From: Tsukamurella paurometabola DSM 20162
GTDB taxonomy: Bacteria > Actinomycetota > Actinomycetes > Mycobacteriales > Mycobacteriaceae
Assembly: GCF_000092225.1 (NCBI RefSeq)
Contig: NC_014158.1
Location: 2,604,001 to 2,668,000 of the forward strand
Length of the DNA: 64,000 nt
Reading direction: 5' to 3'
Shown: positions 47,179 to 57,788 of the stretch, in pieces
How the letters are laid out: each line of letters opens with the position of its first letter
Numbering within the stretch: the stretch's first letter is position 1
Notes under the pieces: model-generated
The model's input: the letters and a program-made list of their open reading frames with translations, nothing else
Databases searched by the model: none
Told to the model about the DNA's origin: nothing
Made by a program: the position numbers and the translations under genes

Positions 47179-48633
47179 ATGACCACAACCCCCGGTTACA
47201 AACCTGACACCAGGTTCTTCGGACACCCCTGGCCCCTGGTGAACCTGTTCGGCGTCGAGATGTGGGAGCGCTTCTCCTTCTACGGGATGCAAGCGATCCT
47301 CGCCTACTACCTGTACTACTCCGCCTCCGACGGCGGCCTCGGCTACGACCAGAGCGTCGCGCTCGGCATCGTCGGCGCCTACAGCGGCTTCGTCTATCTC
47401 TCCACCATCGCCGGCGGCTGGGTCTCCGACCGCTTGCTGGGCGCGGAACGCACCCTGTTCTACTCCGCGATCCTGGTGATGGCCGGACACATCGCGCTCG
47501 CGGTGCTCCCGGGCGCGAGCGGCGTGATCGTCGGCCTGGTCTGCGTGGCGATCGGCTCGGGCGGCGTGAAGGGCAATGCCACCAAGGTGGTCGGCGATCT
47601 GTACCCGCCGGGCGACACCCGCCGCGATGCCGGCTTCTCGCTGTTCTACATGGGCATCAATCTGGGCGCCTTCGTGGGCCCCTTGCTCACCGGCTACCTG
47701 CAGGATTCGGCTGGCTTCCATTGGGGCTTCGGATTGGCCGCGGTGGGTATGGCGCTGGGCCTGACTCAGTACGCGCTCACCCGAAAGATGCTACCCCGGA
47801 TCAGCCAGATCGTGCCGAACCCGGCATCGCCCAAAGAGATCCAGACCGTGGCAATCGGCCTCGCGGTGGCCCTGGCCGTCGTGGCCGTGTTGATCGGGAC
47901 CGGGATCATCACGCCGGGCAACCTCGTCGATGCGGTGATCATCGCCGTGATCGCGATGTCGATCGCCTACTTCGCCTTCCTGCTCAGCAGCAAGCGGGTC
48001 ACCGGCGAGGAGCGCAACGGCATCCTCGCCTTCATCCCGCTGTTCCTATCGCAGGTCGCGTTCTGGGCCCTGTTCCAACAGTTGTTCTCGTTCGTCGCGG
48101 TGTACGCCGACGACCGCCTGAACCGCAATCTGCTGGGCTGGGAGTTCCCCGCGTCGTGGGTGCAGTCGGTCGACCCGGTGTACGTGCTGATCTTCGCGCC
48201 GATCTTCGCGGCGATGTGGACCAAGCTCGGCCCGCGCCAGCCGAGCACCCCGATCAAGTTCGCGATCGGCACCGCCGGGATCGGCGTGGCCTTCCTCGCC
48301 TTCCTGCTGATGCCGCCCGGCGCGAACACCGCGCCGCTGATCGGCCTGCTGGGCATCATGCTCATCTTCGCCCTCGCCGAACTGTGCATCTCGCCGGTGG
48401 GCCTGAGCGTGTCGACGAAGCTGGCGCCGCGCGCCTTCCCGTCGCAGATGGTGGCGTTGAACTTCCTGTCGATCAGTCTCGGTTCCGCCCTCGCCGGCCG
48501 GCTCGCCACGTTCTACGATCAGAGCAACGAGGCACCGTACTTCATCGTCCTCGGCGGTGTCGCGATCGGCGTGGGACTGGCCGTCGCCCTGCTCACCCCG
48601 ATGATCAAGCGCCTCGCCCCCGCGGTCGCCTAA
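47179..48633 (+). CDS. POT family proton-dependent di/tripeptide transporter
   Basis: 484 residues with 12-14 membrane helices. The POT motif EMWERFSFYGMQAILAYYLY (residues 27-46, ExxER proton-coupling Glu/Arg) is intact. The second signature FSLFYMGINLGAFVGP is near 155. It imports short peptides with protons (DtpA/DtpT type). A hairpin terminator follows at 48639-48658. Confidence 0.93.
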   Translation: MTTTPGYKPDTRFFGHPWPLVNLFGVEMWERFSFYGMQAILAYYLYYSASDGGLGYDQSVALGIVGAYSGFVYLSTIAGGWVSDRLLGAERTLFYSAILVMAGHIALAVLPGASGVIVGLVCVAIGSGGVKGNATKVVGDLYPPGDTRRDAGFSLFYMGINLGAFVGPLLTGYLQDSAGFHWGFGLAAVGMALGLTQYALTRKMLPRISQIVPNPASPKEIQTVAIGLAVALAVVAVLIGTGIITPGNLVDAVIIAVIAMSIAYFAFLLSSKRVTGEERNGILAFIPLFLSQVAFWALFQQLFSFVAVYADDRLNRNLLGWEFPASWVQSVDPVYVLIFAPIFAAMWTKLGPRQPSTPIKFAIGTAGIGVAFLAFLLMPPGANTAPLIGLLGIMLIFALAELCISPVGLSVSTKLAPRAFPSQMVALNFLSISLGSALAGRLATFYDQSNEAPYFIVLGGVAIGVGLAVALLTPMIKRLAPAVA

Positions 48634-48638
48634 CGACG

Positions 48639-48658
48639 GCCCGACGGTGCCGTCGGGC
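48639..48658 (+). terminator. Hairpin terminator after the peptide transporter
   Basis: GCCCGACGG-TG-CCGTCGGGC is a perfect 9-bp stem with a 2-nt gap, beginning 5 nt after the stop. No T-run. Confidence 0.65.
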
Positions 48659-48745
48659 GCCTGAGAACTCGCCGATTCGCCCGGATCCACCTCGTCCGGG
48701 CGGGTACGTTCGGGGCAGGTGACCTGAACGAGGCGAGGAGCACAG

Positions 48746-50326
48746 GTGGCGTCGGACGAATACGACTACATCGTGGTGGGGGCGGGCAGCGCGGGAGCCG
48801 TCGTGGCCGCGCGGCTCACCGAAGATCCCGGTACGAGCGTGCTACTCCTGGAAGCGGGCGGCGAGGCCGACGCCGACGAGATCCAGATCCCACTGGCCTT
48901 CGCCTCGCTGTTCAAGACCAAGTGGGATTGGAACTACACCACCACCCCCCAGAAACACCTCGACGATCGCACCACCTACTGGCCGCGGATGAAGGCGCTG
49001 GGCGGCTGTTCGTCGATGAACGCGATGATCTACATCCGCGGCAACCACAGCGACTACAACGCGTGGGCGAACGACTTCGGTGCCGACGGATGGTCGTACG
49101 ACGAGGTGCTCCCCTACTTCACGAAGGCCGAGGGCAACACCAGCCTGGGCGATCGGTACCACGGCACCAGCGGCCCGCTCAACGTCGAGGACCGGGTCTA
49201 CACCCACCCCCTGGTGGACGCATGGGTCGACAGCGCGGTGTCCTTCGGCTTGGCCCGCAACGGCGACTTCAACGGCGCCACCCAGGACGGCGCCGGCCGC
49301 TACCAGGTGACGTGCAAGGGAGGACGGCGCTGGTCTACGGACAAGGCATACATCGAACCCGCACGCAGCCGCCCGAATCTCACGGTGGCACTCGGCGCCA
49401 CGGCCCGGCACATCGACTTCGACGGCGATCGCGCCTGCGGGATCACCTTCGCGCAGGGCGGTTCCGAGCACTCCGCGCGAGCGCGCAAGGAGGTGATCCT
49501 GTCCGGTGGCACGGTGAATTCACCGCAGCTGCTGATGCTCTCGGGTATCGGCCCCGCCGAACACCTGGCCGAGCACGGGATCGACGTGCGGGTGGCACTG
49601 CCCGGGGTGGGAGAGAACCTGCATGACCATCCGATCGTGCCGGTGATCTTCGATACTCACGGCAGCACCGATCTGATGGAAGCGCAGAACCTGAAGAACC
49701 TGCTGCGCTGGAAGATCCGGGGCACGGGGCCGCTCGCCTCCAATGCGGGGGAGGCCGGCGGGTTCTTTCGCTCGCGCGAGGATCTCGATCTGCCCGATCT
49801 TCAGTACCACGTCATGGCCTCGGGCTTCTACGACAACATGCTGCACGAGCCCACCGCTCGCGGCCTCGTGTGCGGCCCCACGCTGGTGAACGTAGCCAGC
49901 CGCGGCCGACTCCGACTGCGTTCGGCGAACCCGGACTGGCATCCGTCCTTGGAGCCCAACTACTTCGAGGCGCCGGAGGATCTGGAGGCGATGCTCGTGG
50001 GCACTCGTGCAGCGTTCGAGCTGTGCCAGCAAGGTCCGCTCGCGCGGTATCTCGGCAAGCCCTGGCACCTTCCCGAGAAGCCGACCGAGGACGACTACCT
50101 GGCACACATCCGGCAGTACGCGCAAACGCTGTTCCACCCGGTGGGCACCTGTGCCATGGGGTCCGGAGAGGGTGCCGTGGTCGATTCTCAGCTCCGGGTC
50201 CGCGGCACCGAGGGTCTGCGGGTGGTCGACGCCTCGGTGATGCCGATGATCACCCGCGGAAACACCAACGCTCCCACCATCATGATCGCCGAGAAGGCGG
50301 CCGACGAGATCAGGAGGTCAGCATGA
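48746..50326 (+). CDS. GMC oxidoreductase (choline/alcohol dehydrogenase-like)
   Basis: 526 residues. FAD-binding GAGSAG (12-17) and the GMC signatures (ALGGCSSMNAMIYIRGN; SGGTVNSPQLLMLSGIGP) are intact. The C-terminal active-site His is in LFHPVGTCAMG. It oxidises an alcohol to an aldehyde with FAD. The next gene is an aldehyde dehydrogenase translationally coupled through ATGA, so the pair forms an alcohol-to-acid pathway. Choline-to-betaine is possible but no betaine transporter or BetI is nearby. GTG start with AGGAG 7 nt upstream. Confidence 0.92.
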   Translation: MASDEYDYIVVGAGSAGAVVAARLTEDPGTSVLLLEAGGEADADEIQIPLAFASLFKTKWDWNYTTTPQKHLDDRTTYWPRMKALGGCSSMNAMIYIRGNHSDYNAWANDFGADGWSYDEVLPYFTKAEGNTSLGDRYHGTSGPLNVEDRVYTHPLVDAWVDSAVSFGLARNGDFNGATQDGAGRYQVTCKGGRRWSTDKAYIEPARSRPNLTVALGATARHIDFDGDRACGITFAQGGSEHSARARKEVILSGGTVNSPQLLMLSGIGPAEHLAEHGIDVRVALPGVGENLHDHPIVPVIFDTHGSTDLMEAQNLKNLLRWKIRGTGPLASNAGEAGGFFRSREDLDLPDLQYHVMASGFYDNMLHEPTARGLVCGPTLVNVASRGRLRLRSANPDWHPSLEPNYFEAPEDLEAMLVGTRAAFELCQQGPLARYLGKPWHLPEKPTEDDYLAHIRQYAQTLFHPVGTCAMGSGEGAVVDSQLRVRGTEGLRVVDASVMPMITRGNTNAPTIMIAEKAADEIRRSA

Positions 50327-51813
50327 CCGCAGCAGAGACCAAGACGTTCGATTCACTGAACCCGCGCACGGGCGATGTCGTCGCCAGCTACCCGATCCAC
50401 TCGGCTGACCACGTCCACGCCGTGGTCGCCCGAGCCCGCGAACAGGCCGACTGGTGGCAGGAACTCGGCTTCGAGGGGCGCAAGCACCAACTGAACAAAT
50501 GGAAGGGCGTCATCACCCGCCGGATCAACCAGTTGGCGCAGATCGTCCACGACGAGACCGGCAAACCCCACGGCGATGCCCTGCTCGAAGCCGCGCTCGG
50601 CATCGACCACCTCGGCTACGCCGCTTCGCACGCGAAGAAGGTACTCGGTCCCAAGCGGGTCTCGTCGGGCCTGGTCATGGCGAATCAGGCGGCGACGGTG
50701 CGCTATCACCCGCTCGGCGTGGTCGGCGTGATCGGACCGTGGAACTACCCCGTCTTCACCCCCATGGGCTCGATCGCCTACGCCTTGGCCGCGGGTAATG
50801 CCGTCGTCTTCAAGCCGTCCGAGTACACGCCCGGTGTGGGGGTCTGGCTCGCCCGCACCTTCGAGGAGGCCGTGGGCCGCCCGGTTTTGCAGACGGTGAC
50901 GGGCTTCGGCGAGACCGGCAACGCGCTGTGCACCTCCGGCGTGGGCAAGCTCGCCTTCACCGGGTCGACCAATACCGGCAAGAAGGTCATGGCCGCGTGC
51001 GCCGAGACATTGACGCCGGTGGTGATCGAGGCCGGCGGCAAGGACGCCTTCCTGGTGGACCGGGACGCCGATCTCGAGGCCGCTGCCGACGCCGCCGCGT
51101 GGGGCGCCTTCGCCAACGCCGGTCAGACCTGCGTCGGCGTCGAGCGGGTCTACGTGCACAAGGACGTCTACGACCCGTTCCTGGACAAGCTCGTCGCGAA
51201 GGCCCGCGAGGTCACCGCGAACGCTTCGGACGATTCCAAGATCGGCCCGATCACCATGCCCAGCCAGCTACCGATCATCAAGTCGCACATCGACGACGCC
51301 CTCGCCCGCGGCGGGCGAGCGCTGGTCGGCGGTGCCGATGCGGTCGGCGAGCGGTTCGTCCAGCCGACGGTGCTCGTCGACGTCCCGGAGGATTCGATCG
51401 CGGTCACCGAGGAGACCTTCGGCCCCACCGTGACGGTCGCGAAGGTGGAGTCGATGGACGAGGCGGTGGAGAAGGCGAACGCCACCCGCTACGGCCTGGC
51501 GGCGACGGTCTTCTCGAAGGCCCGCGGAATGGAGCTCGCCGACAAGATCCGGTCGGGTATGGCCTCGGTGAACGGCATCATCACCTTCGCGGGTGTGCCG
51601 AACCTGCCGTTCGGCGGCGTGGGCGACTCCGGCTTCGGCCGCATCCACGGCGCGGACGGGCTCCGCGAATTCAGCTACGCCAAGGGCATCGCGCGCAAGC
51701 GGTTCACTCCGCTGCTCAACCTCACCAGCTTCGCGCGCACCAAGGCGCAGGAGGGACAGCTCGCGCAGATCGTCACGCTGCTGCACGGTCGGCAGGGCAC
51801 GATCGAGAAGTAG
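50323..51813 (+). CDS. Aldehyde dehydrogenase family protein
   Basis: 496 residues. NAD site GPWNYP (138-143), Glu236 (VIEAGGKDA) and catalytic Cys270 (NAGQTCVGVERVY) are present. It oxidises the aldehyde made by the preceding GMC enzyme, by inference from coupling. Start ATG 50323 has a perfect AGGAGG (50312-50317) inside the end of the upstream gene. It converges on the PH-domain gene with 1 bp between stops. Confidence 0.93.
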   Translation: MTAAETKTFDSLNPRTGDVVASYPIHSADHVHAVVARAREQADWWQELGFEGRKHQLNKWKGVITRRINQLAQIVHDETGKPHGDALLEAALGIDHLGYAASHAKKVLGPKRVSSGLVMANQAATVRYHPLGVVGVIGPWNYPVFTPMGSIAYALAAGNAVVFKPSEYTPGVGVWLARTFEEAVGRPVLQTVTGFGETGNALCTSGVGKLAFTGSTNTGKKVMAACAETLTPVVIEAGGKDAFLVDRDADLEAAADAAAWGAFANAGQTCVGVERVYVHKDVYDPFLDKLVAKAREVTANASDDSKIGPITMPSQLPIIKSHIDDALARGGRALVGGADAVGERFVQPTVLVDVPEDSIAVTEETFGPTVTVAKVESMDEAVEKANATRYGLAATVFSKARGMELADKIRSGMASVNGIITFAGVPNLPFGGVGDSGFGRIHGADGLREFSYAKGIARKRFTPLLNLTSFARTKAQEGQLAQIVTLLHGRQGTIEK

Positions 51814-51814
51814 G

Positions 51815-52273
51815 TCAGCGCCCTGTGTAGATGTCGACGAGTTCGCGGGCGCGGGCGCTGGCCTGCACCGCGTACTCCCCGTCGCGCGCCTGGATGGCCC
51901 AGATCGCGACGAACTCGTCCTGCGGCAGATCGAGGCGAGCGAATGCCGAGCCGTCGGGGAAGCTGATTCCTCGCACGAGATCCCACGGGTAGGTGTTCTC
52001 GTTCAACAGGTTGCGCACGGATACTCCGTCGGGCCCGATGCGGAGCCGGGGACGGGTGAACAGCAGCGCGCCGCCCGCGAGGATCAGGCCGATCAGGGCC
52101 ATGCCGACCTTGTCGTCGGGCCGGAACAGGGGCCCGGTATCGCCGCCCGTGGTCAGCAGGAATCCGACGGTGCCGTGCCCCACGATCAGCACGATCGCGA
52201 TCGTCCAGGCGTACACCTTGATCTTGCGCGGGCGGGCCTCGAACGTGGGCTGCGTGGTGGCGTCGGTCATCAC
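51815..52273 (-). CDS. PH-domain-like membrane protein at the end of the riboflavin locus
   Basis: 152 residues with two membrane helices (about 22-42 and 58-77), then a bacterial PH-like domain (RPRLRIGPDGVSVRN to WDLVRGISFPDG). Rv1417 occupies the same place after ribH in M. tuberculosis. GTG 52273 is 7 nt after a TAGAAT hexamer, so it can be expressed from its own leaderless promoter; ATG 52270 is the next codon. Function unknown. Confidence 0.8.
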   Translation of the reverse strand: MMTDATTQPTFEARPRKIKVYAWTIAIVLIVGHGTVGFLLTTGGDTGPLFRPDDKVGMALIGLILAGGALLFTRPRLRIGPDGVSVRNLLNENTYPWDLVRGISFPDGSAFARLDLPQDEFVAIWAIQARDGEYAVQASARARELVDIYTGR

Positions 52274-52280
52274 GCGTCCG

Positions 52281-52286
52281 ATTCTA
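52281..52286 (-). promoter_or_regulatory. -10 hexamer TAGAAT, leaderless spacing
   Basis: TAGAAT reads toward the PH-domain gene, 7 nt before its GTG at 52273. Confidence 0.45.
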
Positions 52287-52294
52287 CGGAACCG

Positions 52295-54015
<1,721 letters not shown>

Positions 54016-54017
54016 GG

Positions 54018-54641
54018 CTACTTCTCCTCCTTGAGCGTCACGAGACGCTCGACGTACTTCGCGACGATGTCCACTTCGAGGTTGACGATGGTGCCCGGTT
54101 CGGCCCCGCCCAGGTTGGTCAATTCCAGCGTGGTGGGGATCAACGAGACCTCGAACCAGTGCTGCGCGTCGTCGCCGGGGACGCCGCGACCGAGCGCGGA
54201 GACGGTGAGGGAGACGCCGTCGATCGTGATGGATCCCTTTTCGACAACGTAGCGGGCGAGTGCGGTGGGCAGGGCCAGGCGTACCACGGTCCAGTGCTCG
54301 GACGGGCTGAGACTGATCACATGGCCCGTGCCGTCCACGTGGCCCTGCACGATATGGCCGCCGAGCCGGGAATTCACAGCCGCGGCCCGTTCGAGGTTCA
54401 CACGATCGCCCGGGCCGAGTTTGCTCAGCGAGCTGCGGCGGAGGGACTCCTCCATGACGTCCGCGGTGAACGCGCCGCCCTCGACCGTGACGACCGTCAG
54501 GCACACACCGTTGACCGCGATGGAGTCGCCGTGCTTGGCATCGGAGGTGACCAGGTCGCCACGAACGGTGAATCGGGCCGCATCGGGGAGGTCGTCGCGG
54601 GCTGTGATCACGCCCAGTTCTTCGACGATGCCGGTGAACAT
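54018..54641 (-). CDS. ribE: Riboflavin synthase, alpha chain
   Basis: 207 residues with two lumazine-binding repeats; the N-terminal one begins [10 protein letters not shown], followed by [11 protein letters not shown], and the second is [12 protein letters not shown] with [11 protein letters not shown]. It dismutates lumazine to riboflavin. First gene below the FMN riboswitch; a CAGGAG Shine-Dalgarno lies 7 nt before the ATG. Confidence 0.95.
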   Translation of the reverse strand: MFTGIVEELGVITARDDLPDAARFTVRGDLVTSDAKHGDSIAVNGVCLTVVTVEGGAFTADVMEESLRRSSLSKLGPGDRVNLERAAAVNSRLGGHIVQGHVDGTGHVISLSPSEHWTVVRLALPTALARYVVEKGSITIDGVSLTVSALGRGVPGDDAQHWFEVSLIPTTLELTNLGGAEPGTIVNLEVDIVAKYVERLVTLKEEK

Positions 54642-54680
54642 CTGCCGCTCCTGCCGGTTCGGCTCAGGGCGACACCACGC

Positions 54681-54698
54681 ACGCGGGACGGCCCGCGT
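54681..54698 (-). promoter_or_regulatory. Hairpin between FMN aptamer and ribE
   Basis: On the minus strand ACGCGGG-CCGT-CCCGCGT is a perfect 7-bp stem just below the aptamer and about 40 nt above ribE. It may be part of the expression platform. It has no U-run. Confidence 0.5.
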
Positions 54699-54701
54699 CG
54701 T

Positions 54702-54850
54702 TCTCTTTCATCCGGACTATGACCGTCGGCTCCGGAGTCACACCGGAATCTGCTGACCCCCGCCTCGCGGTGGGGCGCTCGCGGGCTCGAACACCGGGAT
54801 CGCCCGGAGTCCATCACCGCCGGTGGGGAATCGCACCCCGCCCTGAGAAC
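54702..54850 (-). promoter_or_regulatory. FMN riboswitch (RFN element)
   Basis: On the minus strand the aptamer opens with TTCTCAGGGCGGGGTG (54849-54834) and continues with CCCCACCGGCGGTGAT. It ends with CAGCAGATTCCGGTG, GACTCCGGAGCCGACGGTCA and CCGGATGAAAGAGA. All conserved RFN segments are in order, and a variable P-stem (about 54761-54800) lies between them. FMN binding should reduce expression of ribE-ribBA-ribH. It lies between ribD and ribE, not ahead of ribD. Confidence 0.95.
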
Positions 54851-54929
54851 TTCCGCTTCCGAAGGTAGCACTCGTTCGGCGCGGCCCCAAGTGTTGGGTT
54901 CAGCACGCGCGAAAGGGAAGCGTTCCAGG

Positions 54930-55928
54930 TCAGCGCAGCAGCGTGAGCAGGACGTCGTCGCCGAGCCGCTCCACGGAGTCCAACCGCATGCGGAGTGCAT
55001 CGCCCAGTGTGCCGATGCCGGGCACCGAGAGGGCGGCGAGACCGGCTCCCAACAACACCGGCGCGATGTACGCCTGCACCCGGTCGACGAGCCCCGCGGC
55101 GAGGAACGCGCCGATCACGGTGGAGCCGCCTTCGACCTGTACGTGGACCGCGTCTGCGGCGGCGGCGAGCGCGGCGCGCGGATCGTGGCCGTGCACCCGG
55201 ACAACCTTGCCGGGTGCGGCGAAGATCTTTGCGCCGGAGGAAACTTCGCGATCGCCGATCACGATGCGATTCGGCTGATGCCGATACAGCGAGCCGTCGG
55301 GACGGCGTGCTGTGAGCGCGGGATCGTCGACTGCGACGGTGCCGGTGCCCACGATGATCGCGTCGAGCTGCGCCCGCTCGGCGTGCACGCGAGCCCGGGC
55401 GGCGGGCCCGGTGATCCACTGACTCGTGCCGTCGGGCGCGGCGATCCTGCCGTCCACGGTGGCGGCGAGCTTCACGGTGACCATCGGTCTCCCGTGGCGC
55501 TGGCGGAACAGCCATTCGGTCAACGGCCAGGGTTCGACGCCGAGATGGGTCACATCGAGCCCGGCGGAGCGCAGAGTGGCCGCTCCCCCGGCGGCCACCG
55601 GGTTCGGGTCGGCCGCGGCATAGGCGACACGGGCGATCCCGGCGGCGATCAGCGCCTGCGTACAGGGGCCGGTGCGACCGGTGTGATCGCACGGTTCGAG
55701 GGTGACCACCGCGGTGCCACCGCGTGCGGCATCGCCGGCCTCGGCGAGCGCGACCACCTCGGCGTGCGGCCCGCCGGCCGGTGCGGTGCGTCCCCGTCCG
55801 GCGACGGTGCCGTCGGCGGCCAGGATGACGGCACCGACCGGCGGATTGGGCGTGCTCACGCCGCGTGCTGCCACCGATTCCTCGATGGCGAGTGTCAGCG
55901 CGGCATCGATGTCCACCGGCCGCGTCAC
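54930..55928 (-). CDS. ribD: Bifunctional riboflavin deaminase/reductase
   Basis: 332 residues. The deaminase domain has zinc ligands His55-Ala-Glu57 and Cys80/Cys89 ([13 protein letters not shown]). The reductase domain follows from about 145 ([16 protein letters not shown] to [12 protein letters not shown]). Two consecutive steps of riboflavin synthesis. Its ATG overlaps the rpe stop (ATGA), so it is expressed from the rpe promoter above the riboswitch. Confidence 0.95.
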   Translation of the reverse strand: MTRPVDIDAALTLAIEESVAARGVSTPNPPVGAVILAADGTVAGRGRTAPAGGPHAEVVALAEAGDAARGGTAVVTLEPCDHTGRTGPCTQALIAAGIARVAYAAADPNPVAAGGAATLRSAGLDVTHLGVEPWPLTEWLFRQRHGRPMVTVKLAATVDGRIAAPDGTSQWITGPAARARVHAERAQLDAIIVGTGTVAVDDPALTARRPDGSLYRHQPNRIVIGDREVSSGAKIFAAPGKVVRVHGHDPRAALAAAADAVHVQVEGGSTVIGAFLAAGLVDRVQAYIAPVLLGAGLAALSVPGIGTLGDALRMRLDSVERLGDDVLLTLLR

Positions 55929-56602
55929 ACCCGGGGCGTCGCGGCGGCCTGGGCGCGCAGCTTGCGTACGGCCTCGGCCGGGTCGGCGGCGTTGTACACA
56001 GCGGATCCGGCCACGAAGCAGTCGACGCCGGCGGCGGCGGCCTGCTCGATTGTGTCGGCGTTGATACCTCCGTCGATCTCGACGAGCAGTTTCAGCTCGT
56101 CCGAGTCGACCAGCTTGCGCGCGGCACGGGCCTTATCGAGAACGTCGGCGATGAAGGACTGACCACCGAAGCCGGGCTCGACGCTCATCACCAGCAGTGT
56201 GTCGAAGCTCTTGAGGACCTCGATGTAGGGCTCGAAGGCGGTGCCGGGCTTGATCGCGAGGCCCGCCTTGCCGCCCGCGGCGCGAATGTCCTTGGCGACG
56301 GCGACCGGGTCGTCGGTCGCCTCGGCGTGGAAGGTCACGTTGTGGGCCCCGGCCTCGGCGTAGGGCGGCGCCCAGCGGCCGGGCTCGTCGATCATCAGGT
56401 GACAGTCGAGCGGGATGGTCGTCGCCGTGAGCAGGCTCTGCACCACCGGCAGACCGAGCGTGAGATTGGGCACGAAGTGGTTGTCCATGACGTCCACGTG
56501 CACCCAGTCGGCGCCCTCGGGGCCGCCGACGGCGTCGATCTCGGCACCGAGGCGGGCGAAGTCGGCGGACAGGATGGACGGCGCGATCATCGGCGAAGAC
56601 AT
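55925..56602 (-). CDS. rpe: Ribulose-phosphate 3-epimerase
   Basis: 225 residues, TIM barrel. Motifs [32 protein letters not shown] and VEIDGGI provide the metal and catalytic Asp residues. It supplies xylulose-5-P for transketolase and ribulose-5-P for RibBA. ATG 56602 is 7 nt after TAGAAT; an ATG at 56611 falls inside this hexamer and is unlikely to be used. Confidence 0.95.
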   Translation of the reverse strand: MSSPMIAPSILSADFARLGAEIDAVGGPEGADWVHVDVMDNHFVPNLTLGLPVVQSLLTATTIPLDCHLMIDEPGRWAPPYAEAGAHNVTFHAEATDDPVAVAKDIRAAGGKAGLAIKPGTAFEPYIEVLKSFDTLLVMSVEPGFGGQSFIADVLDKARAARKLVDSDELKLLVEIDGGINADTIEQAAAAGVDCFVAGSAVYNAADPAEAVRKLRAQAAATPRV

Positions 56603-56609
56603 GCGTCGC

Positions 56610-56615
56610 ATTCTA
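56610..56615 (-). promoter_or_regulatory. -10 hexamer TAGAAT of the rpe-rib unit, leaderless spacing
   Basis: TAGAAT is 7 nt before the rpe ATG at 56602, so rpe and ribD would come from a leaderless mRNA. Confidence 0.5.
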
Positions 56616-56690
56616 TTGCTCGACGATGCGCCGCCCGCCGCCCGTCCGACGCGCGGGTCGGGCGTGCATTGAAGTCCGATCGCCACTTTA

Positions 56691-56726
56691 GTAACATCAG
56701 CAACATTAGTCACACGGGTAACGCCG
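56691..56726 (+). promoter_or_regulatory. Four 9-bp tandem direct repeats, MtrA-box-like
   Basis: Units GTAACATCA, GCAACATTA, GTCACACGG and GTAACGCCG follow each other without gaps (consensus G-T/C-A/C-A/C-C-A/G-N3). They end 26 bp before the LGFP gene. Direct 9-mers of the type GTCACAnnn are the reported targets of the OmpR-family regulator MtrA, which controls cell-wall genes in mycobacteria. The assignment is inferred. Confidence 0.5.
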
Positions 56727-56752
56727 TGCCGTCGACAAGTTGAGAGGTCGTC

Positions 56753-57691
56753 ATGCGGATCGCACGCACCTTCGCCACCATCACCGCGATGGCAGCGGCC
56801 ACGGTCATCGCCGCGGGCCCCGCCGTCGCCGAGCCCACCGCACCGCCGGTTCCCGCCGTGCCGGTCGCCGGTGCGCCCGCCGCCCCGGCGGCACCCGCTC
56901 CCGCAGCAGCTCCGGCCGCTCCCGCTGTCCCCGCCGCGGCTCCCGGCGGTGCGGCTCCCGCGACGCCGGCGCTGGTGTCGACCGCGAACGCGATCCCGGC
57001 GAGCGCCCAGCCGGCACTGACCGAGCTCACCAAGATCCCGGGCGTGCAGCAGATTCTGGCCACCGGACAGCTGCCCACGACGGATGTCGCGACGCTGGTG
57101 AAGATGTTCGGCAGTGATCCCAACGCGCAGAAGTTGATCGCCCAGGTGCTCGCCGGGCAGACCGCCGCCGCGGCCACCCCGGCCACACCCGACGAACCTC
57201 TGAAGTTCCCGGTCACCGGCGCCATCAACGAGGCCTTCACCAAGGACGGCGGCCAGAAGAAGTACGGACAGCCGCTCGGCGTCGAGAAGGACATCCCCGG
57301 CGGCGCGAAGGTTCAAGAATTCGCGAACGGCGCCATCTACTGGAACCCGAAGGTCGCGGGCGGTAAGGCGGCCGGCGTGGTCGGCGCGATCCGCGACGCC
57401 TACACCAAGGAGGGCGGCCCCACCGGCAAGCTGGGCTTCCCGATGATGAGCGAACTGAGCGTCGGCGGCCCGACCCCCGGTTCAGTCGCAGGCGCCTACA
57501 ACGACTTCCAGAACGGCTCGATCGTCTGGTCGCCCGAGGGTGGCGCACAGGTCGTATCAGGCAAGATCAAGGACCAGTGGGTCAAGGGCGGCGGCGCCTT
57601 CGGCATGGGCTACCCGAAGGGCCCGGCCAAGCCCGGCCCCGGCGGCGTCCTGACTCAGGAATTCACCAAGGGCGGCGTACTCAAGGGCTGA
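56753..57691 (+). CDS. Secreted LGFP-repeat protein
   Basis: 312 residues. A signal peptide (about 1-27, ending PAVAEP) is followed by a Pro/Ala-rich stretch to about 70 and then LGFP-type repeats. One clear repeat reads [17 protein letters not shown]; variants occur at [16 protein letters not shown] and [19 protein letters not shown] repeats occur in mycolata cell-wall proteins and are thought to hold the protein to the arabinogalactan/mycolate layer. ATG has GAGAGG about 8 nt upstream. Confidence 0.88.
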   Translation: MRIARTFATITAMAAATVIAAGPAVAEPTAPPVPAVPVAGAPAAPAAPAPAAAPAAPAVPAAAPGGAAPATPALVSTANAIPASAQPALTELTKIPGVQQILATGQLPTTDVATLVKMFGSDPNAQKLIAQVLAGQTAAAATPATPDEPLKFPVTGAINEAFTKDGGQKKYGQPLGVEKDIPGGAKVQEFANGAIYWNPKVAGGKAAGVVGAIRDAYTKEGGPTGKLGFPMMSELSVGGPTPGSVAGAYNDFQNGSIVWSPEGGAQVVSGKIKDQWVKGGGAFGMGYPKGPAKPGPGGVLTQEFTKGGVLKG

Positions 57692-57700
57692 CCCACCTCA

Positions 57701-57780
57701 CGTCCCCCATTGAACACCGTTACGGAGAGCGAAGCCGCAGTTCGGCGGCCTCCGTAACGGTGTTCAATTGCATGGGGACG
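57701..57780. terminator. Long near-perfect palindrome between convergent genes
   Basis: Outer arms CGTCCCC (57701-57707) and GGGGACG (57774-57780), inner 19-bp perfect arms (57709-57727 and 57750-57768), and an internal GCCGC/GCGGC pair near the centre. It lies between the convergent LGFP and rsmB genes, so it can serve as a two-way terminator. It is longer and more perfect than the other terminators here. Confidence 0.75.
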
Positions 57781-57788
57781 GGGTGATG

